Part shown: one piece after another, positions 43,178 to 53,174 of the stretch
How the letters are laid out: every line of letters starts with the position of its first letter
How positions within the stretch are numbered: the first letter of the stretch is position 1
Source of the DNA: Salegentibacter mishustinae
Lineage (GTDB): Bacteria; Bacteroidota; Bacteroidia; Flavobacteriales; Flavobacteriaceae
DNA: 64,000 nt
Direction: 5' to 3'
NCBI RefSeq assembly: GCF_002900095.1
Contig: NZ_LLKN01000002.1
Span: forward strand, 1,426,001-1,490,000
Position numbers and translations under genes: made by a program
Notes under the pieces: model-generated
The model's input: only the letters and a program-made list of their open reading frames with translations
What the model was told of the DNA's origin: nothing
The model's database searches: none

Positions 43178-44266
43178 TTAAAGGTCTCGTGTGAGTCGTT
43201 TTACGATCTTGTATTCGCTTAAAGATTCTTTGGCTATTACTTTTAGGGCGGTGTAAAAAGGTACTGCTACAACCATTCCGGTAATCCCAAAAATAATTCC
43301 TGCGATTAGAATAATAAGAAAAATCTCCAGAGGATGCGATTTTACACTGGCACCAAAGATCATTGGTTGTGAGATCATATTATCTATAAGCTGGCAAATA
43401 GCATAACCCAGCATTATATAGCCTAGTTTCGGTAAAATAATCAATTGAAAATCTGCGCCCAGATTGCTCGAAATCACAAAAAGCGCCATTAAAACTCCGG
43501 CGAAAAGTGGGCCTAAATAAGGAACCAGGTTTAAAAATGCACAAATAAATGCGATCGCTATGGGATTGTTAATTTCAAAAACACTCAATAGAATAGCATA
43601 AAGCACAAATAAAACCGTGATTTGTAATGTTAGCCCAACGAAATATCTGGATAATAGAATTTTTATTTTATTAAAAACACGCTGAAATTTCTGCTCATCT
43701 CCACGGTTGGCAAAAACCAAAATGCTATTTAGCATTAGCTTACTGTCTTTTAAGAGAAAAAAGGATATAAAAAGTATAGAAAAAATTGCTATCAATGTAG
43801 CTCCTAAAATGCTGAAAACATTGTTAAGCAGTGTGGGAACTGCGCTAATATCAAAGTTTCTAATGAACTCACTTTGCTTTAAGCCTTCAATTAAATTGAT
43901 TTCTTCTACTCCCAGGTAATTGTTTACCTGGTTGTTAAGCTCATTAAGATCGCTTCTAAAAGCATCCATATCTATTCGACTTAAATACTGACTTTGCTCA
44001 ATAACGATTGGAACGAATACCAGGATAATGCCCGCGAAAATGGAAAGAACCAGAATAAGTACTAATACTACCGAGAGTTGATTGGGAATTTTTAATCGTT
44101 GCCTTAAAAAGATAACTACCGGGCGTCCCACAAGTGAAATTACCGCGGCAATAGCGATATAAACCAATACCGATTGGATTTCATATAAAAAATAGAGTAA
44201 AAGAATAATGCCAATCATTATTCCTGTTGCTCTTAAGATTCCTAAAGTAATTGATTTTGAATTCAC
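43178..44266 (-). CDS. AI-2E family transporter
   Basis: 362 residues with about seven hydrophobic helices, paired near both ends, and a central soluble region (about 95-150). It contains LGPLFAGVLMALFV and a late IIFGITGMVVAVP block typical of AI-2E/PerM transporters. The substrate is unknown and the family name does not prove autoinducer export. It lies 12 bp after the TrmH-like gene. Confidence 0.88.
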   Translation of the reverse strand: MNSKSITLGILRATGIMIGIILLLYFLYEIQSVLVYIAIAAVISLVGRPVVIFLRQRLKIPNQLSVVLVLILVLSIFAGIILVFVPIVIEQSQYLSRIDMDAFRSDLNELNNQVNNYLGVEEINLIEGLKQSEFIRNFDISAVPTLLNNVFSILGATLIAIFSILFISFFLLKDSKLMLNSILVFANRGDEQKFQRVFNKIKILLSRYFVGLTLQITVLFVLYAILLSVFEINNPIAIAFICAFLNLVPYLGPLFAGVLMALFVISSNLGADFQLIILPKLGYIMLGYAICQLIDNMISQPMIFGASVKSHPLEIFLIILIAGIIFGITGMVVAVPFYTALKVIAKESLSEYKIVKRLTRDL

Positions 44267-44278
44267 GAGGTAAATATA

Positions 44279-44800
44279 TTATTTCTTATCGAATGCCGAT
44301 ATTGTTTTTGATATTTCATATAACGCTATTCCTGTGGCTTGAGCAACATTCATGCTGCTATTTTGCCCAAACATATTGATATGCAAATGTTTATCAGAAA
44401 TATCCAGGAAATCATTATTTATTCCTGAAGCCTCATTGCCCAGAATTAGAATAATTTTCTTTTTCTCCCCGGAATAGTGAAAATTTTCAACTGGAATGCT
44501 TGCTGAAGTTATTTCCAGTGAAAAAATTTCAGAATTTGTTTTTGCGGTTTTGAGGAAATGAATCGCATCTTCGGTTAATTCGTATTTTACGGTCCTATGT
44601 GTATTTCTGGAAGTTTTTTGAAGTCTTCGGCTTTTAAGATTAGGTTCAATTCCAGAAAAAATAATCTTTTCAATGTTAAAAGCATCTGCTAGCCTAAAGA
44701 TGCTACCAATATTTGCTTCCCCGATAATATTATCTAACACCAGAGTGATGGGAAATTTTTTCTTGCTGAATTTTTCATCAAAATGAGAGAGCTGTTCCAT
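44279..44800 (-). CDS. SpoU/TrmH-family RNA 2'-O-methyltransferase
   Basis: 173 residues of the SPOUT knot fold. It has motif 1 NIGSIFRLADAFN, motif 2 LGNEASGI and motif 3 NSSMNVAQATGIALYE. It methylates a ribose in tRNA or rRNA; which site cannot be read here. It overlaps the DUF4159 gene by one base. Confidence 0.88.
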   Translation of the reverse strand: MEQLSHFDEKFSKKKFPITLVLDNIIGEANIGSIFRLADAFNIEKIIFSGIEPNLKSRRLQKTSRNTHRTVKYELTEDAIHFLKTAKTNSEIFSLEITSASIPVENFHYSGEKKKIILILGNEASGINNDFLDISDKHLHINMFGQNSSMNVAQATGIALYEISKTISAFDKK

Positions 44801-45453
44801 TAATTTTCAAACACGTATTTTAAAATATTTGCTCCCATTTTTAATGCCTTTAATCGCACTTCTTCGGGATCGTTATGCACTTCGGGGCTTTCCCAGCCAT
44901 CACCAAGATCACTTTCTACAGTAAATAATAGAACCAACCTATTTTCATCGAAAATACCAAAAGCTTGTGGTGGTCTATTATCGTGTTCGTGAATTTTAGG
45001 TAAACCGGCAGGAAAATTAAAAGCAGTAGAAAATATAGGATGATTTGCAGGTAATTCTTCCAGTTTTTTCTCCGGAAATACTTTCTCTAACTCCTTTTCT
45101 AAATACTGCTGCATGCCGTAATTATCATCTATATGCAGAAAACCTCCGCTTAATAAATAGCTTCTAAGGTTTTCAGCTTCTTCCTGGTTAAAGATTACAT
45201 TTCCGTGCCCCGTCATATGTACAAAAGGATATTGAAAAATGTCTGAACTCCCGGGTGAAACGGTAACAGGTTTACTTTTAACACTGGTACCGATGTTGTT
45301 ATTTGAAAAAGTGATCAAATTGGGTAGGGAAGTAGGGTTGGCATACCAATCGCCACCGCCATTATATTTTAATAGCGCGATCTCCTGGGCTTCCAGGAAT
45401 TGAAAAAAACCAAGAAAAAGAAATAGCAGGATATATTTTTTAAAACTCAACAT
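44800..45453 (-). CDS. DUF4159 domain protein, exported
   Basis: 217 residues with a signal peptide (ending near FLEAQEIA) and a DUF4159 domain with GHGNVIFNQEEAENLRSYL, GGFLHIDDNYGM and NHPIF blocks. Such proteins have a glutamine-amidotransferase-like fold and often go with MoxR/von Willebrand-type genes, but here it sits among RNA-modification genes. The function is unknown. Confidence 0.85.
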   Translation of the reverse strand: MLSFKKYILLFLFLGFFQFLEAQEIALLKYNGGGDWYANPTSLPNLITFSNNNIGTSVKSKPVTVSPGSSDIFQYPFVHMTGHGNVIFNQEEAENLRSYLLSGGFLHIDDNYGMQQYLEKELEKVFPEKKLEELPANHPIFSTAFNFPAGLPKIHEHDNRPPQAFGIFDENRLVLLFTVESDLGDGWESPEVHNDPEEVRLKALKMGANILKYVFEN

Positions 45454-45489
45454 AAACGTAAAAATATCAATAAAATATCGTCGCGCAAC

Positions 45490-46200
45490 CTAATCCTGAT
45501 TAATTAGCGCAATAGTATGGCAGGCAACAATGGCAGCGGTCTCAGTTCTTAAGCGGCTGTCTCCTAAGCTTACCGCTCGCCATTCGCTTTCTAAAGCAAG
45601 TTTTATTTCTTCAGGCGAAAAATCACCTTCGGGGCCAATAAGAATAGTGACTGTTTCTTTTTCTTTAGCTTCATTCTTTAACGAAATGCGTGAAATATCT
45701 TCTTCACAATGCGCGATGAATTTTTGACCTTTAACTTCAGTAGTTATAAATTCTGAAAAAGCAATCGCTTCATTAAGAACAGGTAATCTATAATGCAATG
45801 ATTGTTTCATTGCACTTTGTAAAACCCTTTCGTAACGATTTAGTTTTATGATTTTTCTTTCACTGTGATCACAAATTATAGGAGTGATCTCATCAATCCC
45901 GATTTCGGTAGCTTTTTCTAAAAACCACTCGTACCTGTCATTCATTTTGGTTGGCGCCACTACAAGGTGTAAACGATAAGGTTTAGAAACTTCTTCTTCA
46001 AAATTAATGACTTTAGCTAAACACTGTTTTGGATTCGCTTCAATTATTTCGGCCGTAAATAAGAAACCTTTTCCATTGGTAACTTTTAAAATATCACCCT
46101 GGTTTTTTCGCAAAACCTTTGCTATATGCCGACTTTCATCTTTGGGAAAAATGATTTGCTTGTCGGTTTTTTCAATATTTGGGGTGTAGAAAAGTTGCAT
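45490..46200 (-). CDS. rsmE: 16S rRNA (uracil-1498-N3)-methyltransferase
   Basis: 236 residues, close to the usual RsmE length. The N-terminal part has the PUA-like SRHIAKVLRKNQGD block and the C-terminal SPOUT knot has LLIGPEGDFSPEEI-type sequence (ILIGPEGDFSPEEIKLA) and LGDSRLRTETAAI, both diagnostic. It methylates 16S rRNA U1498. It lies 3 bp after tsaD. Confidence 0.93.
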   Translation of the reverse strand: MQLFYTPNIEKTDKQIIFPKDESRHIAKVLRKNQGDILKVTNGKGFLFTAEIIEANPKQCLAKVINFEEEVSKPYRLHLVVAPTKMNDRYEWFLEKATEIGIDEITPIICDHSERKIIKLNRYERVLQSAMKQSLHYRLPVLNEAIAFSEFITTEVKGQKFIAHCEEDISRISLKNEAKEKETVTILIGPEGDFSPEEIKLALESEWRAVSLGDSRLRTETAAIVACHTIALINQD

Positions 46201-46203
46201 CGA

Positions 46204-47226
46204 TTAAAATTTATAGCGTGCCTGGGCAGTAATAGAATAGTCTGAAAAGTCTTCTTCCAAATATTTGTAATGCCCTGCGATAGCAATCATCGCAGCATTA
46301 TCTGTAGTATATTCAAATTTAGGAATAAAGCAATTCCAGCCATATCTCTTTTCGGCATCTATTAATGCATTTCTAATGCCACTATTTGCTGAAACACCAC
46401 CGGCGATGGCTATTTGATTAATTCCGGTTTGCTTTACTGCTTTCTTTAGTTTATCCATTAAGATCCTAACAATAGAAAATTGAATAGAAGCGCAAATATC
46501 TTTTAAGTTTTCCGCAATAAAATCGGGATTTTCTTTGGTTTGTTTCTGCACAAAATAAAGCACCGAAGTTTTAAATCCGCTAAAACTAAAATTTAATCCG
46601 CTTACTTTAGGGTTGGGAAATGGAAATGCTTTAGGATTTCCTTCCTTTGCATATTTATCTATTAAAGGTCCGCCGGGATAGGGTAGACCAATAATTTTAG
46701 CACTTTTATCAAAAGCTTCGCCTACGGCATCATCTGTAGTTTCCCCAATAACCTCCATATCAAAATAATTAGAAACTTTCACAATTTGAGTGTGCCCACC
46801 ACTTATCGTTAAGGCCAGGAAGGGGAAACTTGGTTTTTTAAAATTTTCCTCTTCAATAAAATGCGCTAAAATATGCGCTTGCATATGGTTAACTTCAATA
46901 AGCGGAATTCCTAATCCCAGCGATAAAGATTTAGCAAAAGAGGTGCCTACCAATAATGATCCCATAAGACCGGGACCGCGTGTAAATGCAATTGCAGATA
47001 CATCTTTTTTATCGATATTTGCCCTGGCTATGGCCTGGTGGATCACTGGAACTATATTTTGCTGGTGTGCTCTGGAAGCAAGTTCTGGAACTACACCACC
47101 GTATTGTTGATGTACTTCCTGTGTAGCAACAATGTTAGATAGTATTTTGCCGTTATGTAATACAGCTGCGGCTGTATCGTCGCAGGAAGATTCGATCCCT
47201 AATATGTAAATATTTTGTGAAGCCAT
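46204..47226 (-). CDS. tsaD: tRNA threonylcarbamoyladenosine transferase TsaD
   Basis: 340 residues, full length. It has ILGIESSCDDTAAAV at the N-terminus, the metal-binding VNHMQAHILAH, LTISGGHTQIV, and the late GGVSANSGIR. It joins the threonylcarbamoyl group to A37 of ANN-decoding tRNAs together with TsaB and TsaE, which are encoded elsewhere. It is the first gene of a six-gene minus-strand operon of RNA-modification and membrane genes. Confidence 0.95.
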   Translation of the reverse strand: MASQNIYILGIESSCDDTAAAVLHNGKILSNIVATQEVHQQYGGVVPELASRAHQQNIVPVIHQAIARANIDKKDVSAIAFTRGPGLMGSLLVGTSFAKSLSLGLGIPLIEVNHMQAHILAHFIEEENFKKPSFPFLALTISGGHTQIVKVSNYFDMEVIGETTDDAVGEAFDKSAKIIGLPYPGGPLIDKYAKEGNPKAFPFPNPKVSGLNFSFSGFKTSVLYFVQKQTKENPDFIAENLKDICASIQFSIVRILMDKLKKAVKQTGINQIAIAGGVSANSGIRNALIDAEKRYGWNCFIPKFEYTTDNAAMIAIAGHYKYLEEDFSDYSITAQARYKF

Positions 47227-47264
47227 TAAGAAATAAGGGGCATAGAAATTGTTAATATTGTGTA

Positions 47265-47292
47265 CAAAGTTAAAATATAAAAGCGTATCAAA
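47265..47292 (-). promoter_or_regulatory. possible promoter of the tsaD operon
   Basis: On the minus strand TAACTTTG (47272-47265) matches TAnnTTTG, with TTTTG about 16 bp upstream. The spacing is somewhat short. It lies about 40 bp before the tsaD start and overlaps the presumed 5' end of tamB. Confidence 0.35.
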
Positions 47293-47319
47293 AAATTCTG
47301 GAAAATATTAACTAGAACA

Positions 47320-50300
47320 GTGGTTGCGCTGCTTTTGATTTTTGTCATTGTTTTGATAATTTTCTCTATTCCTGCCGTACAAACCGAAGTTGCAAATCGT
47401 ATTACCACTTCGCTCAAGGAAAAAAACAACGTTAATATTTCTATAGACCGGGTAAGTTTAACTTACTTCGGAAGGGTGAAAATTAACGGAATTTATATTG
47501 AAGATCATCATAAAGATACCTTAATTTTTTCTGAAGAATTACGCACTTCGCTGCCCGGGATTTCTAACCTGCTCAGCAATAATCCTAATTTGGGTAATAC
47601 CTATTTAGAAGGATTAGAGGTAAATATGAGGAAATACGAGGGAGAAGATAGAGATAACCTGGGGCAGTTTATTCAAAAATTAAGCAGTCAGCCTACCGGC
47701 GATTCAACGCAATTTGAGCTCCTGGTTGACCGGGTGGAGATTTCTGACGGAAATTATAGTTTCATCAATGAAGACAGCGAAAACCCTGAATTTTTAGTGC
47801 TGGATAGCCTAAATATTTATGCTAGAAATTTAAAAATAAAAGGTCCGGAGGTGAGTGTAATTATCGAAGGACTAAAAGGAAAAGAAAAACGTGGGCTAAA
47901 TATAGATAATTTAAGCACCAGATTCCTTTATACTCCCGAGCAAATGGTTTTTGACGATCTTATGCTTCAAACACCGCAATCTTTAGTGAATGCTAACCTC
48001 GAGTTTAACTATCAAACTGAAGATTTTTCCGATTTTGTTAATAAAGTAGAAATTACGGGAAATTTCACCGAAAGTATTGTTTCAAGTACAGATCTTCAGG
48101 CTTTTTATGCTGAATTTGGCGACGATCAAATTCTGCAATTAAATACCGATTTTGAAGGTACGCTTAATAGTTTCGATCTTCCTAACCTCCAATTAACCGG
48201 GATGGATCGAAGCAGGGTAGAAGGTGATGTAAATATTGAAGGTGCTTTTTCCCGGGGAGGAGAAGATTTTAAACTAACCGGAGATTTTTCTGAATTCACT
48301 ACCAATTATTACGATCTAGTTAATCTACTACCCGGCGATCTAAGGGGCAAACTTCCCGAAACTTTACGTGAATTTGGTAATTTGAGAATGCGGGGAGCTG
48401 CAATTGTGACCGGTTCTAACCTGGATGCCGATGTGATAATAAATACCCAATTGGGATCTGCAGAAGCAGATGTAATTTTACGTGGGTTTGATAATTCACA
48501 AAATGTAACCTATACAGGAAAACTGATTTTTGAAGATGTAAATATTGGAAAACTTGCAAATAATGAAAGCCTGGGAAAAACAAGTTTTAACCTCGATATA
48601 GATGGAACCGGATTTGACGCTGAAACCCTGGATGCCGAGTTAAAAGGGCAGATTTCAAAATTGCAATTTAATAACTATACCTATCAGGGAATTAGGGTGA
48701 TAGGAAATCTTAGGAATCCTGTTTTTAATGGATTATTGATGGCCAACGATCCTAATTTAAAAATGGAATTCAACGGTTTGGCCGACCTCTCTGAAGATAT
48801 TAATAATTACGATTTTGAAGCATCAGTAGGTTATGCCGATCTAAATGCGCTTAACTTCGTGTCTCGCGATAGCCTTTCTATTTTTAAGGGAGATGTGATT
48901 ATGAATATGAAAGGCACAAGTATAGATGATGCTTTTGGTGAAATTTTATTGCTGAATACCTCTTACCAAAACCAGAACGATCTTTATTATTTCGATGATT
49001 TCAGTATTACCTCCAGTTTTGAAGGTCCTGTAAGAACCCTAAGCATAAACTCTCCTGATGTGATTAGTGGTGAAATTAAAGGAGATTTTATTCTTTCAGA
49101 AATAAGACCTTTAATAGAAAATTCTTTGGGAAGTATTTATACTAATTATCAGCCTAGAACCATTACAAATAACCAATACCTAGAATTCGATTTTGACATT
49201 TATAACAAAATTGTAGAAGTTTTTTATCCCGAAATTAACCTTGCTCCAAATACATTTGTTCGTGGCCAAATAGCTTCAGACGAATCTGAATTTAAAGTGA
49301 ATTTCCGATCGCCAAGGATAGATCTTTTCGGGAATATGATGGAGACTGTAAACCTAAACGTAGACAACACTAACCCTATCTATAATACTTATTTTGAAGC
49401 CGATAGTGTTGCTACAGACTTTTATAACTTTTCTGAATTCAGTTTTATTAATGTTACCCAAAGAGATACGCTTTTTATAAGATCTGAATTTCAGGGTGGA
49501 AGAAACAATGAGGATTTTTTCAATGTCAACCTCTTTCACACGATCAATGAAGAAAATAAATCGGTAGTGGGAATTCAGCGATCTGATCTTACTTTTAAAA
49601 ATAATACCTGGTATTTAAATGAGGAAGGAAATAAAAATAACAAGATAGTTTTTGATCTTGATTTTAAGGACATCATCATAGATTCGCTGGTAATGAGCCA
49701 TAAAAATGAAGAAATTAGGCTTAGTGGGGAAATGCGCGATAGTACTTATAAAGATTTTAAAATGGAATTTGATGAAGTAGATATCGGTAAAATAACACCG
49801 CACGTAGATAGTCTTCGTCTCGCCGGAATGCTAAATGGTAAACTTGATCTACTGCAGGAAAACGGAGCCTATTATCCAAATACAGACTTACGGATAGATT
49901 CATTAAATATCAATGATAATTTGTTGGGTAACCTTGTTCTTAATGTTGAAGGAAATGAAACCCTAACCAATTATGCCATAAATGCCAACTTGCGGAAAAA
50001 TGGTCACGAATCTTTAAATGCCATTGGAAATATAGATGTGAGTGGGAGCGAACCCACCATTGATATGGATGTAGACCTGGAAGATTTAAACCTCGCGGCA
50101 TTTAGTCCGCTGGGTGGAGAAGTGATCAGCAATATTCGAGGAGCTGCTTCTGGAAATGCTAAAGTTGCCGGGAATTATAAAAATCCGGATTTTTCGGGAA
50201 ATATAAGTTTGGAAAATGCAGGTTTAAAAATCCCATACCTAAATGTTGACCTTGCTTTTAATGATGCTGCCGTAGTTAATTTAAACCAGCAGGAATTTAT

Positions 50301-51726
50301 TTTTGATGATGTTGAAATAGTAGATACCAAATACCAAACTACCGGAACCCTTAATGGAAGTATTGGCCATGAAAATTTCAAGGAATGGAACCTGGATCTT
50401 AATATAGATACTAATAGGCTTCTTGTTTTGGATACGGAAGGCGATGAAGACGCGCTTTATTATGGAACTGCTTTTATAAGCGGGGATGCAAGTATTGCCG
50501 GCCCTACAGATCAATTGGTGATAGATGTTACCGCCACTACAGAGCGCGGGACGGTTTTTAAAATCCCATTAAGTGACACCGAATCGGTTGGAGATAATTC
50601 ATATATCCATTTCTTAAGTCCTGAGGAAAAAGCCGCCCGGGAAGCAGGACAAAATATAGAACTGCCTGAAGTTACCGGGGTTGAACTTATTTTTGATCTT
50701 GATATTACTAATGATGCTGAAGTTGAAGTAGTAGTAGACCAAACTAGTGGAAGTACTCTAAGAGGTCGCGGTTCAGGAAACTTGTTGCTGGAAATTAATA
50801 CCAATGGAAAATTTAATATGTGGGGCGACTTTGTGGTTTATGAAGGTGTTTATAATTTTAAATATGCCGGGCTTGTTCAAAAAGTTTTTAAAGTAGAGTC
50901 TGGAGGTAGCATCAATTGGAATGGAGATCCTACTGATGCCCAATTAGATGTAAGCGCGATCTATGCCTTAAACGCCAATCCAGCGGTTTTGCTAGAGAAT
51001 CCTTCTATAAATAGAAAAATTCCCGTGGAAGTCATTATCAATCTAATGGGTGAAATAGAACAACCAGATATCACTTTTGATATTGCATTTCCTAATGCTA
51101 GCTCTGTAGTTCGTTCAGAATTAGAATATAGAATGGACGACCGTGCAAGTAAAGAACTCCAGGCTTTATTTCTTGTGACACAGGGAGCTTTCTATAGTGA
51201 ATTTGGACTAAGACAAAATGCAATTACAGGTACACTAGCAGAAAGAGCCTCCAGTATTGTAAATGATATTTTTGCTGGGGATGATGGTAAATTCCAGGTG
51301 GGCGTAAATTACGTACAGGGAGATCGCACCCCAGATCAGCAAACTGTTGATAGGTTTGGATTAACTCTTTCCACTCAAATTAGCGATAGAGTTATTATTA
51401 ATGGCCAGGTTGGAGTTCCTATTGGCGGAGTAACCGAATCGATTATTGTGGGCGACCTGGAAATAGATTTTCTTCTAAATGAAGACGGAACCCTGAGAGC
51501 TAAGGTCTTTAACAGGGAAAACAATATCCAGTTTATAGGGGAAGAGATTGGTTTTACACAAGGTATTGGATTATCTTATTCGGTAGATTTTGATACTTTC
51601 AAAGAATTGATCAGGAAAATTGCCAGCACCGAAATTACAGCTTTAAATGAAGAAACTAAACAGAAAGCAAAAACTCGTCCTGTAGCACCTGATTATATAA
51701 GGTTTCCAGACGAAAATTCAAATTAA
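47320..51726 (+). CDS. tamB: translocation/assembly module protein TamB
   Basis: 1468 residues from the GTG at 47320. One N-terminal membrane anchor is followed by a very long beta-rich region of AsmA/TamB repeats and the C-terminal DUF490/TamB domain (about 1080-1440, with GNLLLEINTNGKFNMWGDF and a late FGLTLSTQISDRV barrel-like block). It spans the periplasm and moves lipids or helps outer-membrane protein assembly. Upstream in-frame codons (47287-47319) read IKKFWKILTRT, the usual basic start of TamB proteins, but without ATG, GTG or TTG. A rare ATC start at 47287 is therefore possible. Confidence 0.9.
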   Translation: MVALLLIFVIVLIIFSIPAVQTEVANRITTSLKEKNNVNISIDRVSLTYFGRVKINGIYIEDHHKDTLIFSEELRTSLPGISNLLSNNPNLGNTYLEGLEVNMRKYEGEDRDNLGQFIQKLSSQPTGDSTQFELLVDRVEISDGNYSFINEDSENPEFLVLDSLNIYARNLKIKGPEVSVIIEGLKGKEKRGLNIDNLSTRFLYTPEQMVFDDLMLQTPQSLVNANLEFNYQTEDFSDFVNKVEITGNFTESIVSSTDLQAFYAEFGDDQILQLNTDFEGTLNSFDLPNLQLTGMDRSRVEGDVNIEGAFSRGGEDFKLTGDFSEFTTNYYDLVNLLPGDLRGKLPETLREFGNLRMRGAAIVTGSNLDADVIINTQLGSAEADVILRGFDNSQNVTYTGKLIFEDVNIGKLANNESLGKTSFNLDIDGTGFDAETLDAELKGQISKLQFNNYTYQGIRVIGNLRNPVFNGLLMANDPNLKMEFNGLADLSEDINNYDFEASVGYADLNALNFVSRDSLSIFKGDVIMNMKGTSIDDAFGEILLLNTSYQNQNDLYYFDDFSITSSFEGPVRTLSINSPDVISGEIKGDFILSEIRPLIENSLGSIYTNYQPRTITNNQYLEFDFDIYNKIVEVFYPEINLAPNTFVRGQIASDESEFKVNFRSPRIDLFGNMMETVNLNVDNTNPIYNTYFEADSVATDFYNFSEFSFINVTQRDTLFIRSEFQGGRNNEDFFNVNLFHTINEENKSVVGIQRSDLTFKNNTWYLNEEGNKNNKIVFDLDFKDIIIDSLVMSHKNEEIRLSGEMRDSTYKDFKMEFDEVDIGKITPHVDSLRLAGMLNGKLDLLQENGAYYPNTDLRIDSLNINDNLLGNLVLNVEGNETLTNYAINANLRKNGHESLNAIGNIDVSGSEPTIDMDVDLEDLNLAAFSPLGGEVISNIRGAASGNAKVAGNYKNPDFSGNISLENAGLKIPYLNVDLAFNDAAVVNLNQQEFIFDDVEIVDTKYQTTGTLNGSIGHENFKEWNLDLNIDTNRLLVLDTEGDEDALYYGTAFISGDASIAGPTDQLVIDVTATTERGTVFKIPLSDTESVGDNSYIHFLSPEEKAAREAGQNIELPEVTGVELIFDLDITNDAEVEVVVDQTSGSTLRGRGSGNLLLEINTNGKFNMWGDFVVYEGVYNFKYAGLVQKVFKVESGGSINWNGDPTDAQLDVSAIYALNANPAVLLENPSINRKIPVEVIINLMGEIEQPDITFDIAFPNASSVVRSELEYRMDDRASKELQALFLVTQGAFYSEFGLRQNAITGTLAERASSIVNDIFAGDDGKFQVGVNYVQGDRTPDQQTVDRFGLTLSTQISDRVIINGQVGVPIGGVTESIIVGDLEIDFLLNEDGTLRAKVFNRENNIQFIGEEIGFTQGIGLSYSVDFDTFKELIRKIASTEITALNEETKQKAKTRPVAPDYIRFPDENSN

Positions 51727-51803
51727 ACTACAACCTCTAAAAATTTTCTTTTTTCTTTTAAGGTAGCGCCTGAGTTTGTAATTTTAGACAAGAAATTGAA
51801 AAT

Positions 51804-52790
51804 ATGACAAAAAGAATAAAACGAATTGGAGTGATGACTTCCGGTGGAGATTCTCCCGGAATGAATGCTGCAATTAGGGCTGTTGTTAGGGCTTGCGCTT
51901 ATTATCGTATAGAATGCGTAGGTTTTATGATGGGTTTCCAGGGAATGATAGATGGCGAATATATTGAGCTTAATGCCCGTAGTGTACGCAACATCATTAA
52001 TTTAGGAGGAACTATCCTGAAATCGGCCAGATCTAAAGAATTTAGAACTAAAGAAGGTAGGGCGAAAGCTGCTGCACATTTAAAAGAAGCCAATGTTGAT
52101 GCTATGATCCTTATTGGTGGCGATGGAACGTTTAAAGGGGGACAAATCTTTAGTGAAGAACACGACATTCCCGTTATAGGAGTTCCGGGAACAATAGATA
52201 ACGATATTTTCGGGACACATTATACCATAGGCTATGATACTGCCTTAAATACGGTGATTGATGCTGTAGATAAAATAAGAGATACCGCCAGCTCACATAA
52301 CAGGTTGTTCTTTGTGGAGGTGATGGGGCGCGATGCCGGTTTTATTGCTTTAAATAGCGGAATTGGAGCAGGGGCAGAAGAAATTTTGATTCCCGAGGAA
52401 GATCTTGGTTTAGATCGATTGCTAAACTCTTTGGAGCGTAGCCGTAGATCTGGAAAAACATCCAGTATTGTTATTGTTTCTGAAGGAGACAAAATTGGTA
52501 AAAACGTTTTTGAACTGGCCGCTTACGTTAAGGAGAATTTACCCTACTATGATGCGAAAGTAACTGTATTGGGCCATATTCAGCGCGGGGGAAGTCCTAC
52601 TTGTTTTGATCGTGTTTTGGCAAGCAGGTTATGCGTAAAAGCAGTTGAACTTGCTTTAGATGGCCAGCGCGATATTATGGTGGGAATGATGAATAATGAA
52701 ATACAGGCTATTGAACTAGAAAAAGCCTTAAAATCGAAACCAACTATTAACAAAGATCTGCTTCGCATTTCTGATATTTTATCTGTATAA
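51804..52790 (+). CDS. pfkA: 6-phosphofructokinase
   Basis: 328 residues, the usual bacterial length. GVMTSGGDSPGMNAAIRA and LIGGDGTFKG (ATP binding), GVPGTIDNDIFGTHYTIGYDTA (catalytic Asp in TIDND), EVMGRDAGFIA and LGHIQRGGSPT are all present. The Gly in GGDGT points to ATP rather than pyrophosphate as donor. It catalyses the committed step of glycolysis and is followed 2 bp later by methylglyoxal synthase. Confidence 0.95.
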   Translation: MTKRIKRIGVMTSGGDSPGMNAAIRAVVRACAYYRIECVGFMMGFQGMIDGEYIELNARSVRNIINLGGTILKSARSKEFRTKEGRAKAAAHLKEANVDAMILIGGDGTFKGGQIFSEEHDIPVIGVPGTIDNDIFGTHYTIGYDTALNTVIDAVDKIRDTASSHNRLFFVEVMGRDAGFIALNSGIGAGAEEILIPEEDLGLDRLLNSLERSRRSGKTSSIVIVSEGDKIGKNVFELAAYVKENLPYYDAKVTVLGHIQRGGSPTCFDRVLASRLCVKAVELALDGQRDIMVGMMNNEIQAIELEKALKSKPTINKDLLRISDILSV

Positions 52791-52792
52791 AA

Positions 52793-53158
52793 ATGAAAAC
52801 AGTCGCAATAATTGCACATAACGGTAAGAAGGCCGAGATGGTTCAATTTCTAAATAACCATAGAGAATCACTTCAAGCAAAAAATATAAAACTCATAGCT
52901 ACGGGAACTACAGGTGCAAAAACAGAATCTGCAGGTTTTGAAGTAGAGAAATTACTTTCGGGACCATTGGGAGGAGATGCGCAAATAGCTTCGCGTATAG
53001 CAGAAGGGAAAGTAGATATGGTAATTTTCTTTAGAGATCCTTTAGATAAACATCCGCACGAGCCCGATATTTTTATGTTGATGCGTTTATGTGATGTACA
53101 CGATATTCCACTTGCTACAAACCCTGCGAGTGCCAGGTTGCTCATGCAGGCTTTTTAA
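52793..53158 (+). CDS. mgsA: methylglyoxal synthase
   Basis: 121 residues. IAHNGKKAEM, ATGTTGAKTE, SGPLGGDAQIASRIAEGK (phosphate binding) and VIFFRDPLDKHPHEPDI with the catalytic Asp are all present. It converts dihydroxyacetone phosphate to methylglyoxal. Pairing with pfkA suggests that it relieves triose-phosphate build-up when glycolysis is overrun. Confidence 0.93.
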   Translation: MKTVAIIAHNGKKAEMVQFLNNHRESLQAKNIKLIATGTTGAKTESAGFEVEKLLSGPLGGDAQIASRIAEGKVDMVIFFRDPLDKHPHEPDIFMLMRLCDVHDIPLATNPASARLLMQAF

Positions 53159-53174
53159 AACTTAAGCTCTTTTC

